This document shows positions 7,635 through 17,856 of a DNA stretch of 64,000 nt, in pieces. Position 1 is the stretch's first letter; each line of letters opens with the position of its first letter. A program made the translations under genes and the position numbers. The notes beneath the pieces were generated by a model. That model searched no databases. It saw only the letters and a list, made by a program, of their open reading frames with translations, and was not told the origin of the DNA. Source of the DNA: Leadbetterella sp964423865 (lineage in GTDB: Bacteria; Bacteroidota; Bacteroidia; Cytophagales; Spirosomataceae). The stretch lies in assembly GCA_964423865.1 (NCBI GenBank), contig CAYRGN010000015.1, positions 1-64,000 of the forward strand, read 5' to 3'.

Positions 7635-10600
7635 GTGAGAACTGTCTGTACCAAATATCTCTTTTTTTTCTGCCTGCTCTTTACCGGAGGAATCATCAGG
7701 GGACAGTCGGTGCAGTTCAAGCATATTACCATCAATGAAGGGCTAACCCACAACCACGTCACCAGCCTGTTCAAAGCCTCTGACGGTTTTCTGTGGGTGG
7801 GTACGCCGGCCGGGCTAAACCGTTTCGACGGGCACGCGGTGCGGGTCTACAAGAACCGCTCGGGAAATTTCAACAGCCTGAAAGACAATGCCGTTTCCCA
7901 GATCTTTGAGGGACCGGGAGGCAACCTCTGGGTGCGCACCGGACTGGGACTGAACGTGCTGGATATCCGTCGGGATATCTTTATGGGCAATACCGACAGC
8001 CTGCTTCACGCCCTGGGCATAACGGCGGGGAATATCCTCGACATCCGGAAAGATAAAAACGGTTTTTACTGGTTTCTGCATGTGGAAGAAGGTCTTTTTC
8101 GGTACGATGTCCGGGAAGGTCGTGGCACAAAATACAGCGGAAGACAAACGGTGCGTCCCACGGCCATGGCCATAGGTGGAAAGAACACCGTATGGGTGAT
8201 TTTTGCTGACGGCACCCTGGAAGCCGTGAGTGCCACTACCCTCGAAACTCAATCGGTACGTAAACTTGGGAATGCGGAGAACTCCGAGTTTCGCCTGCTG
8301 ATCGACCGGAACGAAGACCCCTGGATTTACACGGCCAATACGCCTTCCGGGGTTTACTGGTGGCCCGATTTCTCCCAGGCGCCCCTGCATTTTTCGATGA
8401 ATTCCGATGCGGCCCGCCCCTGGGCCCGCCTGAACAACAACACGGTAATGGGCCTGGCCGAAGACCAGGAAGGGCGGATGTGGATTGCCACCGACCACGG
8501 AGGAGTGAACCTCTTCGATCCCAAGAGCCAGAAAATGAACTACCTCATGTACGAGGAGTTCAATGACCGCAGCCTGAACCATAACGGTACTTCCGCCGCG
8601 ATCTGTGATGCCGACGGGATGGTGTGGATCGGAACCTACAAAGGAGGGGTCAATTATTACCACGATAACCTGATCCAGTTTCCGGTGTACCGGCACCACA
8701 GTACCGCGCCCTCAAGCCTGCCTTATGACGACGTGAACCGCCTCGTGGAAGACCGGAAGGGGAACCTGTGGATCGGTACCAACGGGGGCGGGCTGATTTT
8801 TTACGACAAGCAGAAAAATACCTACCGTCAATACCTGCATTCGCCCAATGATCCCTATAGCCTGGGCAGTAACGTGATTGTCAGCCTGCTGCTTGACCGG
8901 GAAGATAACCTTTGGGTAGGCACGTATCACGGCGGACTGAACCTGTTCAGGAACGGACGGTTTATACGCTACCTGCATGACCCCGATAATCCGGAAAGCA
9001 TCAGCAATAACAGCGTGTGGGAACTTTACGAAGACTCAAAAGGGCGCTTTTGGGTAGGTACCCTGTTTGGAGGAATTAACCTGATGGACCGGAAAACGGG
9101 TGCTTTCCTTAAACCTTCCGAAACATTTACCGCGCCTACGGCCAGTTATATATGTTCGATTATGGAAGACCGGGCAGGAAATCTCTGGTTCGGTTCGGCT
9201 ACCGGTATTGAGGTGCTGGATAAAACCGGGCGGCAAATTACCCGTTACGCGTACGATCCGGTGAGGAAAGACGGCTTAAGCAACGATTATATCTCGGATC
9301 TCCTTCAGGATTCAAAAGGACGGATATGGGTGGCCACCCGCGACGGCCTGAACCTTTTCAACTCCGTGGTAGAGACCTTCCGGGTATTTAAAGAGACGGA
9401 AGGGTTGAGAGATAACACCATTCACACCCTTCTGGAAGATAATGCAGGGAAAATATGGATGAGTACATCCAAGGGGCTTTCTGTGATTTCGGAAAGCCGG
9501 GAAGAGGAATGGGTGATCCGGAATTTTGACCAGCACGATGGCCTACAGTCGGTAGCTTTTAATGAGAACGCGGCGGTAAAACTGCGCTCCGGCGAGTTGA
9601 TTTTTGGCGGTCCGGCCGGCTTCAACCGGATCCGCCCGGAAGACATCTCCCATGAAGATATTTTTCCCCGTCCCGTTATTTCCGACCTCCTCCTGTTTAA
9701 CCGGAGCGTAGGTGTGGGCGAAGTGGTAGAAGGCCGGGTGCTGTTGAAAGCGGCCATGGAATACACGGAGGAAATCGTACTGAAATACGACCAGAATGTG
9801 TTCAGTCTGGGCATTTCTCCCCTTTATTTTCTGCATCCCGAACGGGTGCGCATCAAATATATCCTCGACGGTTTTAACCGGGAGTGGCTGGAGCTGGATC
9901 CGAAATCGCGTCTGGCTACGTTTACGAACCTCAATGCCGGGGAATATACCTTTAAAGTGATCACTTCGGCCGATGGGGAGCAGTGGAGCGAGCCGGTTAC
10001 GCTCCTGAAAATCGTGATTCGTCCGCCTTTCTGGCTGACCGGCTGGGCCTACGCGTTTTACCTGCTTTGCGCTGCGGGATTGCTGTTTGGCGTGCGCTTT
10101 ATGGAGAGGCGGAGGCAATACACCCGCTTTGTGCTGCACCAGGAGAGGGAAGAAGCCCGCCGCCTGAAAGAGCTGGACTTGCTGAAAACCAAGTTTTTTA
10201 CCAATGTAAGCCATGAGTTCCGGACCCCCGTGAGTCTCATCATTTCGCCCATAGAGAAACTGGCGCGGGAAGAACAGGACCCCGGCCGGAAAATGCACCT
10301 CGACCTGGTACATCGCAACGCCCGCCGCCTCCTGAACCTGGTCAACCAGCTCCTGGACTTCAGGAAAGTGGACACCCGCTCCTTACAACTTCAGAATGCC
10401 GAAGGCGATATTATGGCCCAGGTGGGCGATCACGCCCGGTCTTTCCTTGACATGGCCGAGAGCAAGGAGATTGAATACCGGATACATATTTCGGAAGACG
10501 GAGCCTACTGCTATTTTGATCACGACAAGCTGGAGCGCATTGTCTTTAACCTGCTTTCCAACGCGTTCAAGTTTACACCTGTAGGCGGAAAAGTAAGTAT

Positions 10601-11687
10601 TACCGCCGATCTGGAGAAGGGAGAGGAATGTCATTTAAAACTGGTGGTGGAAGATACGGGAATCGGTATTCCGCCGGAGTCTCGCGCGAAAATATTTGAG
10701 CGGTATTACCAGGACGACATCCTGAAATCACTACTGAACCAGGGAAGCGGCATCGGCCTGGCCATCACCCGGGAGTACCTTGACCTGATGGGAGGGACCA
10801 TCACGGTGGAAAGCCAACCGGATAATGGCAGCCGGTTTACGGTTACCCTCCCGGTATGGGGCCATGTGCAGGTTACCGGAAATAAGGCTACAACCGCCGG
10901 GCATATCCGACCCGACATCCGTAACGGGGGAACAGGCAAGCGGGTGCTGGTAGTAGAAGACAACGACGATTTCCGGTTTTATATCCTGGATAACCTGAGG
11001 GAACACTATCAGGTAGAAGAAGCCAGGAATTTTACGGAAGGCTGGGAAAAAGCCTTGTCGTTTCACCCGGATATCATTGTTTCCGATGTAAATATGCCGG
11101 GAAATACGGGCATTGAATTGTGCCGGAAGCTCAAAGACGACCCCCGCACCTTGCATATCCCGGTGATCCTGCTGACCGCCCTTACTGCCGACAACTACCA
11201 GTTGGAAGGTACCGAGGCCGGGGCGGCCGATTATATTGTAAAACCCTTTAACGTGGAGCTTCTGCTCTCCAAGATCAAAAGCCATATCCGCCAGAAAACG
11301 TCCTTCGAAAAAACCTACAAAAAACAGCTGACTGTGGCGCCTGTAGAGACAGAAATAGAGTCTCTCGATGAGAAATTCATGCGTAAAACCCTGGAAATAG
11401 TAGAAAAGAATATAAGCAATACCCTGTTTTCTGTGGAAATGCTGGCCGAAGAGATGAATGTGAGCCGGGTAGGGCTGTACAAAAAGGTATTTACCCTCAC
11501 CGGATACTCTCCGTCTGAGTTTATCCGCAACATTCGTCTCAAGCGGGCGGCCCGTCTTCTGGAAGAAACCGGCCTCACCATTGCCGAGGTAGCGTATGAG
11601 GTAGGTTTCAATAATCCTAAAGTTTTTTCCCGATATTTCAAAGATATCTTCGGAAAGCTTCCATCTGACTATAAAAAAGGCAATTAA
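7635..11687 (+). CDS. Hybrid two-component system sensor/regulator (HTCS)
   Basis: A 1350-residue one-protein signalling system. Order: signal peptide (about 1-23, ending RGQS), a periplasmic sensor built from Reg_prop beta-propeller repeats (about 30-690; many copies of the type GNLWIGTNGGGL), a Y_Y_Y domain (about 700-790), one membrane helix (about 799-822), HisKA with H860 in VSHEFRTP, HATPase (DTGIGIP, GSGIGLAI), a receiver with D1151 in VSDVNMPG, and a C-terminal AraC-type HTH (about 1250-1345). This architecture is the standard sensor of Bacteroidota polysaccharide loci and binds oligosaccharides in the periplasm. The only good start is GTG. It probably activates the downstream GH31-SusCD-GH5 genes. 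Confidence 0.95.
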   Translation: MRTVCTKYLFFFCLLFTGGIIRGQSVQFKHITINEGLTHNHVTSLFKASDGFLWVGTPAGLNRFDGHAVRVYKNRSGNFNSLKDNAVSQIFEGPGGNLWVRTGLGLNVLDIRRDIFMGNTDSLLHALGITAGNILDIRKDKNGFYWFLHVEEGLFRYDVREGRGTKYSGRQTVRPTAMAIGGKNTVWVIFADGTLEAVSATTLETQSVRKLGNAENSEFRLLIDRNEDPWIYTANTPSGVYWWPDFSQAPLHFSMNSDAARPWARLNNNTVMGLAEDQEGRMWIATDHGGVNLFDPKSQKMNYLMYEEFNDRSLNHNGTSAAICDADGMVWIGTYKGGVNYYHDNLIQFPVYRHHSTAPSSLPYDDVNRLVEDRKGNLWIGTNGGGLIFYDKQKNTYRQYLHSPNDPYSLGSNVIVSLLLDREDNLWVGTYHGGLNLFRNGRFIRYLHDPDNPESISNNSVWELYEDSKGRFWVGTLFGGINLMDRKTGAFLKPSETFTAPTASYICSIMEDRAGNLWFGSATGIEVLDKTGRQITRYAYDPVRKDGLSNDYISDLLQDSKGRIWVATRDGLNLFNSVVETFRVFKETEGLRDNTIHTLLEDNAGKIWMSTSKGLSVISESREEEWVIRNFDQHDGLQSVAFNENAAVKLRSGELIFGGPAGFNRIRPEDISHEDIFPRPVISDLLLFNRSVGVGEVVEGRVLLKAAMEYTEEIVLKYDQNVFSLGISPLYFLHPERVRIKYILDGFNREWLELDPKSRLATFTNLNAGEYTFKVITSADGEQWSEPVTLLKIVIRPPFWLTGWAYAFYLLCAAGLLFGVRFMERRRQYTRFVLHQEREEARRLKELDLLKTKFFTNVSHEFRTPVSLIISPIEKLAREEQDPGRKMHLDLVHRNARRLLNLVNQLLDFRKVDTRSLQLQNAEGDIMAQVGDHARSFLDMAESKEIEYRIHISEDGAYCYFDHDKLERIVFNLLSNAFKFTPVGGKVSITADLEKGEECHLKLVVEDTGIGIPPESRAKIFERYYQDDILKSLLNQGSGIGLAITREYLDLMGGTITVESQPDNGSRFTVTLPVWGHVQVTGNKATTAGHIRPDIRNGGTGKRVLVVEDNDDFRFYILDNLREHYQVEEARNFTEGWEKALSFHPDIIVSDVNMPGNTGIELCRKLKDDPRTLHIPVILLTALTADNYQLEGTEAGAADYIVKPFNVELLLSKIKSHIRQKTSFEKTYKKQLTVAPVETEIESLDEKFMRKTLEIVEKNISNTLFSVEMLAEEMNVSRVGLYKKVFTLTGYSPSEFIRNIRLKRAARLLEETGLTIAEVAYEVGFNNPKVFSRYFKDIFGKLPSDYKKGN

Positions 11688-11757
11688 TCCGCCTTTTGTT
11701 TACAAAATCACCCCCATTTATTAACATTTCCGTCCCCCGGGGCTTGCTTCTCTCCTG

Positions 11758-11765
11758 TACTTTTG
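11758..11765 (+). promoter_or_regulatory. Candidate -7 promoter element of the polysaccharide locus
   Basis: TACTTTTG fits TAnnTTTG and lies 63 bp before the proposed GH31 ATG. No well-spaced -33 box is seen, which would suit a promoter that needs an activator such as the upstream HTCS. Confidence 0.45.
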
Positions 11766-11827
11766 TCTAAAAGTTTCTTTGTATAATCCTAATCCGGAGG
11801 GCCCGATTTGTGGCCCGTCAAGAAGTA

Positions 11828-14668
11828 ATGAGAAAGTATACCCTGCTTTGTATTTTGTTTTACCTGTTTAATCCGGCCTCCGGCCAGGGCCTTTACCAGA
11901 AGACTGCGCAGGGGGTTGCCTTGTCTGTTCCCGGGGCCGATGCCCGCCCCGGCATGGAGGTACAGGTGGATGTGGTAGGAGAGCGTACCTTCCACGTGGT
12001 AGCCAGGCCTTCCGACAGCCGGGTTAATAAAACGGAAAACCTTGTAGTTCCGGAAAAAACCTATTCCGGTGCGTGGACGGTGTCTGAAGCGGGTACGGAT
12101 CTGGTCTTGCAGGCCGAAGGAGCCAGGGCCCTGATTTCACGGGTGAACGGTGCGGTTCGTTTTGAAGACAATGAAGGTCGGCCTCTGCTGTCGGAACGCC
12201 CCCGCCATACAGGTACATTCACCCCGGACGCCTACGGCGGCGACAGTTTCTACCGGGTACAACAGGCTTTCAATATCAGTGCGGATGAAGGACTTTACGG
12301 TCTGGGTCAGCACCAGAACGGCGTGATGAATTACAATAACGGCCGCCAGGTTACCCTGCTGCAATACAATACCATGATCGGTATTCCTTTTCTCTACTCT
12401 ACCCGTAATTACGGGTTATTGTGGAACAACTATTCCATCACCCGCGCGGGAGATACACGCCCGCTTTTGCCCCTTTCGGCTTTCCGCCTTCATTCTCCTG
12501 AAGGGTACGAAGGCTGGATGACCGTACGCTATTATGAGAAATCTGCGCCGGAAAAGGTAGTTTTCAGTCGCCCGGAATCGGAGATCTCGTACCTCTACCT
12601 GAGCGACCAGGACCGCCTGCCCAAAGAAGTAGACCTGGCCCACAGCCGGGCGGTGTACGAAGGAAAGATCGAGTCGCCCTACGAAGGGCTGCACCGCCTG
12701 CATTTTAATTATTCCGGCTACCTGAAAGTGTGGGTAGACGGGGTGCTGAAAGAAGACCGCTGGAGGGAGTCGTGGAACGCAGGTTCTTTCGAGATTGACC
12801 TGGAAATGAAAAGGGGGCAAAAATATGACCTGAAAATGGAATGGCTGCCTGACGGAAGCCAGGCGTACCTGGGACTAAAATGGCAAAGCCCCGTTCCTGC
12901 CGACTTAAAAAATACATTCTCTTTTGACTCAGAGGCCGGAGACGGGGTGGATTACTACTTCATAGCTGGGGCCAACGGCGACGAGGTGATCAGGGGTTAC
13001 CGCACGCTTACCGGGAAAGCCCAGGTGTTGCCCCGCTGGTCATTCGGCTACTGGCAGAGCCGCGAGCGGTACAAGACCCAGCAGGAGCTGGAAGACGTAG
13101 CCTCGGAGTTCAGGAAGCGGCAGATACCCATTGATAACCTGGTGCAGGACTGGTCGTACTGGGCCGAACACGACTGGGGCAGCCACGATTTCGACAAGGC
13201 CCGTTTCCCGGATCCGAAAGGAATGGTAGACCGTCTGCACGCGAATAATTTCCGCCTGATGATCTCGGTATGGCCCAAAATCAATGAAGAATCTTCTGTA
13301 TACCAGAAGTTCAAAGAAAACGGCTGGCTGTATATGCGGAACATCTACGATGGCCGCAAAGACTGGATAGGCAAGGGGTATACCTCTACTTTCTACGATC
13401 CTTTTAACGCCGGCGCGCGCAAAGGTTTCTGGGAGCAGATGGACGAAAAGCTATACCAACTGGGCATAGATGCCTGGTGGATGGATGCCAGTGAGCCGGA
13501 TATCCACTCCAATACCAACCTGGAAGAACGCAAAGCCGTGATGCAGCCCGCCATCGGGTCATCTGTACGGTATTACAACGCCTTCCCGCTTGAAAATGCC
13601 CGGGGTATTTACGAGGGACAACGCGCTACCGATCCGGATAACCGTGTGTTTATTCTCACGCGCTCGTTTTTTGCCGGACAACAGCGGTATTCTGCGGTGG
13701 CCTGGAGCGGCGATATCTCCAGCCGCTGGCACGACATGAAAGACCAGATCTCGGGCGGGGTGAACTTCTCCATGAGCGGTACGCCCTACTGGACCATGGA
13801 CGCGGGCGGCTTCCTGGTAGAAAAACGCTTTCACCGGCCTGACTCCGCCAACCTTGAAGAATGGAGGGAAATGAACACCCGCTGGTACCAATACGGCGCG
13901 TTTTTGCCCCTGTTCAGGGCGCACGGGCAGTTTCCGTATCGCGAGCCGTTTAACATCGCGCCGGAGGGCCATCGTGCCTACCAAAGCATGCTCTACTATA
14001 TCCGTTTGCGCTACAAACTCTTGCCCTATATCTATTCCCTGGCCGGGAAAGTGTACCACGAAGACGGCACCATGGTGAGGGCGCTGGCCATGGATTTCCC
14101 GGGAGATCAGAAAGTATTCGGTATCAACGACCAGTTTTTGCTGGGCTCTGCCCTGTTGGTGAACCCGGTTACGGAGAAGGGGCTTACCCGTCGTCCACTT
14201 TACCTTCCTTCCGGTACTACATGGTATGATTTCTATACCGGGAAAGCGGAAACGGGAGGTCGGGAAATTAACGCGGAGGCTCCCTACGAACGTATTCCGC
14301 TTTATGTGAAAGCGGGAAGCATTCTCCCCCTCGGTCCTGAGGTACAGTATACGGGGGAAAAGAAGCCCGAAACCATCACCCTATGGGTGTATGCCGGGGC
14401 GGATGGCGCTTTCCGGCTGTACGAAGACGAAGGCACCAACAACCATTACGAAAAAGGACAGTTCATGACCCTGGATATCCGGTACGATGATCGGGCGAAA
14501 GAGCTGACTTTCGGTCAACAGGAAGGGAATTTCCCGGGAATGTTAACGCGCCGGTCTTTTCAGGTAGTACTGGTTTCACCTGAAAACGCATCGGGATATG
14601 ACGCAGTAAAAACCAGATTCAAAACGATTAAATACCAGGGAAGTGAAATGAAGATCAAACTCAAGTAA
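11828..14668 (+). CDS. GH31 alpha-xylosidase with inserted PA14 domain
   Basis: A GH31 family glycosidase of 946 residues from the ATG at 11828; an in-frame GTG at 11810 is an alternative, but the ATG gives a clean signal peptide ending near ASGQG. A PA14 domain (about residues 240-355, YEGKIESPYEGLHRLHFNYSG) is inserted in the N-terminal beta-sandwich, as in the xyloglucan-specific alpha-xylosidase CjXyl31A. The catalytic nucleophile is D553 in WWMDASEPD and the acid/base D629 in WSGDISSRW. It is expected to remove non-reducing-end xylose from xyloglucan oligosaccharides in the periplasm. Neighbouring xylose genes support this over alpha-glucosidase activity. Confidence 0.88.
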   Translation: MRKYTLLCILFYLFNPASGQGLYQKTAQGVALSVPGADARPGMEVQVDVVGERTFHVVARPSDSRVNKTENLVVPEKTYSGAWTVSEAGTDLVLQAEGARALISRVNGAVRFEDNEGRPLLSERPRHTGTFTPDAYGGDSFYRVQQAFNISADEGLYGLGQHQNGVMNYNNGRQVTLLQYNTMIGIPFLYSTRNYGLLWNNYSITRAGDTRPLLPLSAFRLHSPEGYEGWMTVRYYEKSAPEKVVFSRPESEISYLYLSDQDRLPKEVDLAHSRAVYEGKIESPYEGLHRLHFNYSGYLKVWVDGVLKEDRWRESWNAGSFEIDLEMKRGQKYDLKMEWLPDGSQAYLGLKWQSPVPADLKNTFSFDSEAGDGVDYYFIAGANGDEVIRGYRTLTGKAQVLPRWSFGYWQSRERYKTQQELEDVASEFRKRQIPIDNLVQDWSYWAEHDWGSHDFDKARFPDPKGMVDRLHANNFRLMISVWPKINEESSVYQKFKENGWLYMRNIYDGRKDWIGKGYTSTFYDPFNAGARKGFWEQMDEKLYQLGIDAWWMDASEPDIHSNTNLEERKAVMQPAIGSSVRYYNAFPLENARGIYEGQRATDPDNRVFILTRSFFAGQQRYSAVAWSGDISSRWHDMKDQISGGVNFSMSGTPYWTMDAGGFLVEKRFHRPDSANLEEWREMNTRWYQYGAFLPLFRAHGQFPYREPFNIAPEGHRAYQSMLYYIRLRYKLLPYIYSLAGKVYHEDGTMVRALAMDFPGDQKVFGINDQFLLGSALLVNPVTEKGLTRRPLYLPSGTTWYDFYTGKAETGGREINAEAPYERIPLYVKAGSILPLGPEVQYTGEKKPETITLWVYAGADGAFRLYEDEGTNNHYEKGQFMTLDIRYDDRAKELTFGQQEGNFPGMLTRRSFQVVLVSPENASGYDAVKTRFKTIKYQGSEMKIKLK

Positions 14669-14712
14669 AGCGAACATAACCATTGTTAAAACCTTAAACT
14701 TTCAAATGTAAA

Positions 14713-17700
14713 ATGAGTATAATTCAACCTTTAAAAACGATTTGCCTCTCTCTCCTGCTGACGGTGATTTCACAGGCGGTATGGGCGCAGTCGGTGAGCG
14801 GAACGGTGCTGTTTGACGATGACGGAGAGCCGGTGGCAGGGGCTACCGTCAGGGTCAGGGGAACACAGGCAGCCGCCCTGACCGATACCGAAGGCAAGTT
14901 CAGTGTGAAAGCGGCCACCGGCGACGTACTGGAAGTCACTTTTGTAGGATTGAGGCCGGCGGAACACACGGTAAACGCCACCGCCGGTATTGTGATCCGT
15001 ATGCTTTCAGAACAATCTGTACTGGATGAAGTGGTGGTAGTAGGCTACGGTGTGCAGAAGAAAAAACTGGTGACCGGGGCCAACCTGAATGTGTCGGGTG
15101 ATCTGGTGCAGAAGCAAAACCAGGTGAACCCCCTCCAGGCTTTGCAGGGGCAGGCCGCAGGGGTAACCATTCTCTCTACTTCGGGTCAACCGGGCGCGGG
15201 CATGAAAGTGAATATCCGGGGGCTCGGTACCATCGGTAATTCTGATCCCCTGTATGTGATTGACGGGATTCCCGGCGGAGATATCAGCGTGCTGAATCCG
15301 GCCGATATCCAGTCTATTGATGTGCTGAAAGACGCAGCATCGGCGGCCATTTACGGTGCCCAGGCCGCTAACGGTGTGGTATTGGTCACTACCCGCTCAG
15401 GCGGGAAGGGCAAAGGCCAGGTGTCGTTTGATTCCTATGTGGGAGTACAAAATCCTATACGGTTGGCCCAGATGCTGAATGCCCGGGAATACAAAACCAT
15501 CATGAATGAGCAGGCCCTCAACTCCGGTGCCGCCCTGATTAATTTTGACGGGATGGACGGCCTGGCCGATACCGACTGGCTGGGACAAATGTTTGTAAGA
15601 AATGCGGCCACCCAAAATCATTCCCTGAATATTTCCGGGGGAAGTGACGTGTCTTCCTACGCCATTTCCTTTAACCGGATAGACCAGGAAGGGGTAGTGG
15701 GCGGAAAGGATGTGTCGAACTATCAGCGCTACGGGTTCCGGGTGAATACCGAGCATAAACTCTATAGAAACGTGCTGAAAGTAGGGCAACACCTGAACTT
15801 TAACTATATCCGGAACAACGGCATCAGCGTAGGAAACCAGTATAACAATACCCTGAGAGGGGCATTCATTACCTCCCCGCTTTCGCCGGTATACAGCAGT
15901 AATAATACGTACGACAGCCCTTACAACGATACCAGCAATTCACCCTGGTATAACGGCGACGGTAACCCGTACGGGCAGATGATGACCAATACCAATAATG
16001 TGAACGACAGCCAGCGCCTGCTGGCCGATCTTTACGGAGAGCTGGAACCTATCAAAAACCTGAGGATTAAATCGGTGTTCGGTATCAACTATTACGCAGG
16101 AGAATACCGCAGCTTTCAGCCCCTTTATCGTTTTTCAGTATACAGTTTTAACGAGAACCGCACCACCACCGGCCAGAGCATGAGCAAAGGCCATACCCTG
16201 ACCTGGACCAATACGGCCTCCTACGATTTCAGGATAGGAACGTCACATAATTTTGACGCCATGATCGGGATGGAATCCCAGCGTTACCAGGGTACCTACC
16301 TGTCGGCTTCAAACTGGAACCTGCTTTCCCAGTTTAATGATTTCTCCCACGCCTACCTGGATAATACCACGGGCATCGCCCACCTGGATGACGACGGCAA
16401 CGTGGTGGAAACCCGGGGTGTGGGCGGAGGGCCGGAAAACCTCTACCGCAGGGCATCCTATTTCGGACGGGTAGGGTATAACTACCTGGAGAAATACATG
16501 TTCAATGCCACCCTCAGGGCAGACGGATCGTCGAAATTTGCCCGGGGCAACCGCTGGGGGTATTTCCCCTCCTTCTCTGCCGGATGGGTGCTGACCAACG
16601 AAGATTTCCTGGCCAATAACGCAGTGAACGGACTTGACTTCCTGAAACTCAGACTAAGCTGGGGGCAGGTGGGGAACCAGAATATTGACGACTTTCAGTA
16701 CGCGTCGCCCATCAATACCTCTACGGGATACAGCAGCAGCAATCCCGCGGCCTTTTACGTTTTCGGAACCTCGAAAACCAATGTGCCGGGCGCATACCCC
16801 AGCCGTCTGTCGAACCCGGATGTACGGTGGGAAACTTCCGAACAAATCAACTTGGGCGTAGACGCCCACTTCCTGAACAGTCGCCTGGAAGTGTACGCGG
16901 ATTACTACGTAAAAACCACCAAAGACTGGCTGGTGCAGGCGCCTATACTCGCTACTGCCGGCGCCGGAGCTCCTTATATTAACGGGGGAGATGTGAAAAA
17001 CACGGGGGTGGAACTCTCTCTTCTCTGGAAAGATAAACTGGGAGATTTCTCCTACCGGATTGGCGCAAACGGCGCTTACAATAAAAATGTGGTGGGCAAT
17101 ATTCCTACGGAAGACGGTATCATTCACGGACCTACCGGACAGCTGTTCGATAATTCGGACGAGTTTTACCGCGCGCAGAACGGAATGCCTATCGGTTATT
17201 TCTGGGGTTATAAAACCGACGGAATCTTCCAGAATGCTGCGGAAATAGAAGCCTGGAAAAGTGCCGGAAAGGGAATTTTGCAACCCGAGGTGAAACCGGG
17301 TGACGTACGTTATGTGGATGTAAACGGCGACGGCAAAATTGACGCTTCCGACAAAGTAAACCTGGGCGTGGGCATGCCGAAATTCGTTTTCGGCTTCAAT
17401 GCCGGATTCGACTATAAGAACTTCGACTTCTCTGTGGTGGCTAATGGCGTAGCGGGTAACCAGATCGTGCAGTCGTACCGGAACCACGCCAACAAACAGG
17501 CCAACTATACCACGGCCATTTTGCAGCGATGGACCGGTGAAGGCACATCCAACAGGATTCCCCGCGTCACGGAAACCAACGTGAACTGGCAGTTTTCGGA
17601 TCTGTATCTGCAAAAAGGAGATTTCCTGAGAATCAGCAATATTACCCTGGGTTATGACCTGGCCAAGCTGATCAAATGGAATGCTCTGAGCCAGCTCAGG

Positions 17701-17856
17701 CTGTACGGACAGGCACAAAATGTGTTCACCTTTACCAAATACGACGGTATGGATCCGGAGATCGGGTACGGAACCAGCGGATGGGTATCGGGCATTGACC
17801 TCGGCTATTACCCTCGTCCGAAAATTTACCTTGTAGGACTTAACGTTAAATTCTAA
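14713..17856 (+). CDS. susC: SusC-like TonB-dependent outer-membrane transporter
   Basis: A 1047-residue SusC/RagA-type transporter. A signal peptide (to about residue 25, AVWAQS) is followed by a CarboxypepD_reg-like domain (about 27-105), the TonB-box/linker DEVVVVGYG, a plug domain (NIRGLGTIGNSDPLYVIDGIP, then DIQSIDVLKDAASAAIYG) and a large beta-barrel ending in the C-terminal Phe of VGLNVKF. It imports oligosaccharides through the outer membrane together with the SusD lipoprotein whose ATG overlaps its stop codon. The 44-bp gap after GH31 has no terminator, so both are probably cotranscribed. Confidence 0.95.
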   Translation: MSIIQPLKTICLSLLLTVISQAVWAQSVSGTVLFDDDGEPVAGATVRVRGTQAAALTDTEGKFSVKAATGDVLEVTFVGLRPAEHTVNATAGIVIRMLSEQSVLDEVVVVGYGVQKKKLVTGANLNVSGDLVQKQNQVNPLQALQGQAAGVTILSTSGQPGAGMKVNIRGLGTIGNSDPLYVIDGIPGGDISVLNPADIQSIDVLKDAASAAIYGAQAANGVVLVTTRSGGKGKGQVSFDSYVGVQNPIRLAQMLNAREYKTIMNEQALNSGAALINFDGMDGLADTDWLGQMFVRNAATQNHSLNISGGSDVSSYAISFNRIDQEGVVGGKDVSNYQRYGFRVNTEHKLYRNVLKVGQHLNFNYIRNNGISVGNQYNNTLRGAFITSPLSPVYSSNNTYDSPYNDTSNSPWYNGDGNPYGQMMTNTNNVNDSQRLLADLYGELEPIKNLRIKSVFGINYYAGEYRSFQPLYRFSVYSFNENRTTTGQSMSKGHTLTWTNTASYDFRIGTSHNFDAMIGMESQRYQGTYLSASNWNLLSQFNDFSHAYLDNTTGIAHLDDDGNVVETRGVGGGPENLYRRASYFGRVGYNYLEKYMFNATLRADGSSKFARGNRWGYFPSFSAGWVLTNEDFLANNAVNGLDFLKLRLSWGQVGNQNIDDFQYASPINTSTGYSSSNPAAFYVFGTSKTNVPGAYPSRLSNPDVRWETSEQINLGVDAHFLNSRLEVYADYYVKTTKDWLVQAPILATAGAGAPYINGGDVKNTGVELSLLWKDKLGDFSYRIGANGAYNKNVVGNIPTEDGIIHGPTGQLFDNSDEFYRAQNGMPIGYFWGYKTDGIFQNAAEIEAWKSAGKGILQPEVKPGDVRYVDVNGDGKIDASDKVNLGVGMPKFVFGFNAGFDYKNFDFSVVANGVAGNQIVQSYRNHANKQANYTTAILQRWTGEGTSNRIPRVTETNVNWQFSDLYLQKGDFLRISNITLGYDLAKLIKWNALSQLRLYGQAQNVFTFTKYDGMDPEIGYGTSGWVSGIDLGYYPRPKIYLVGLNVKF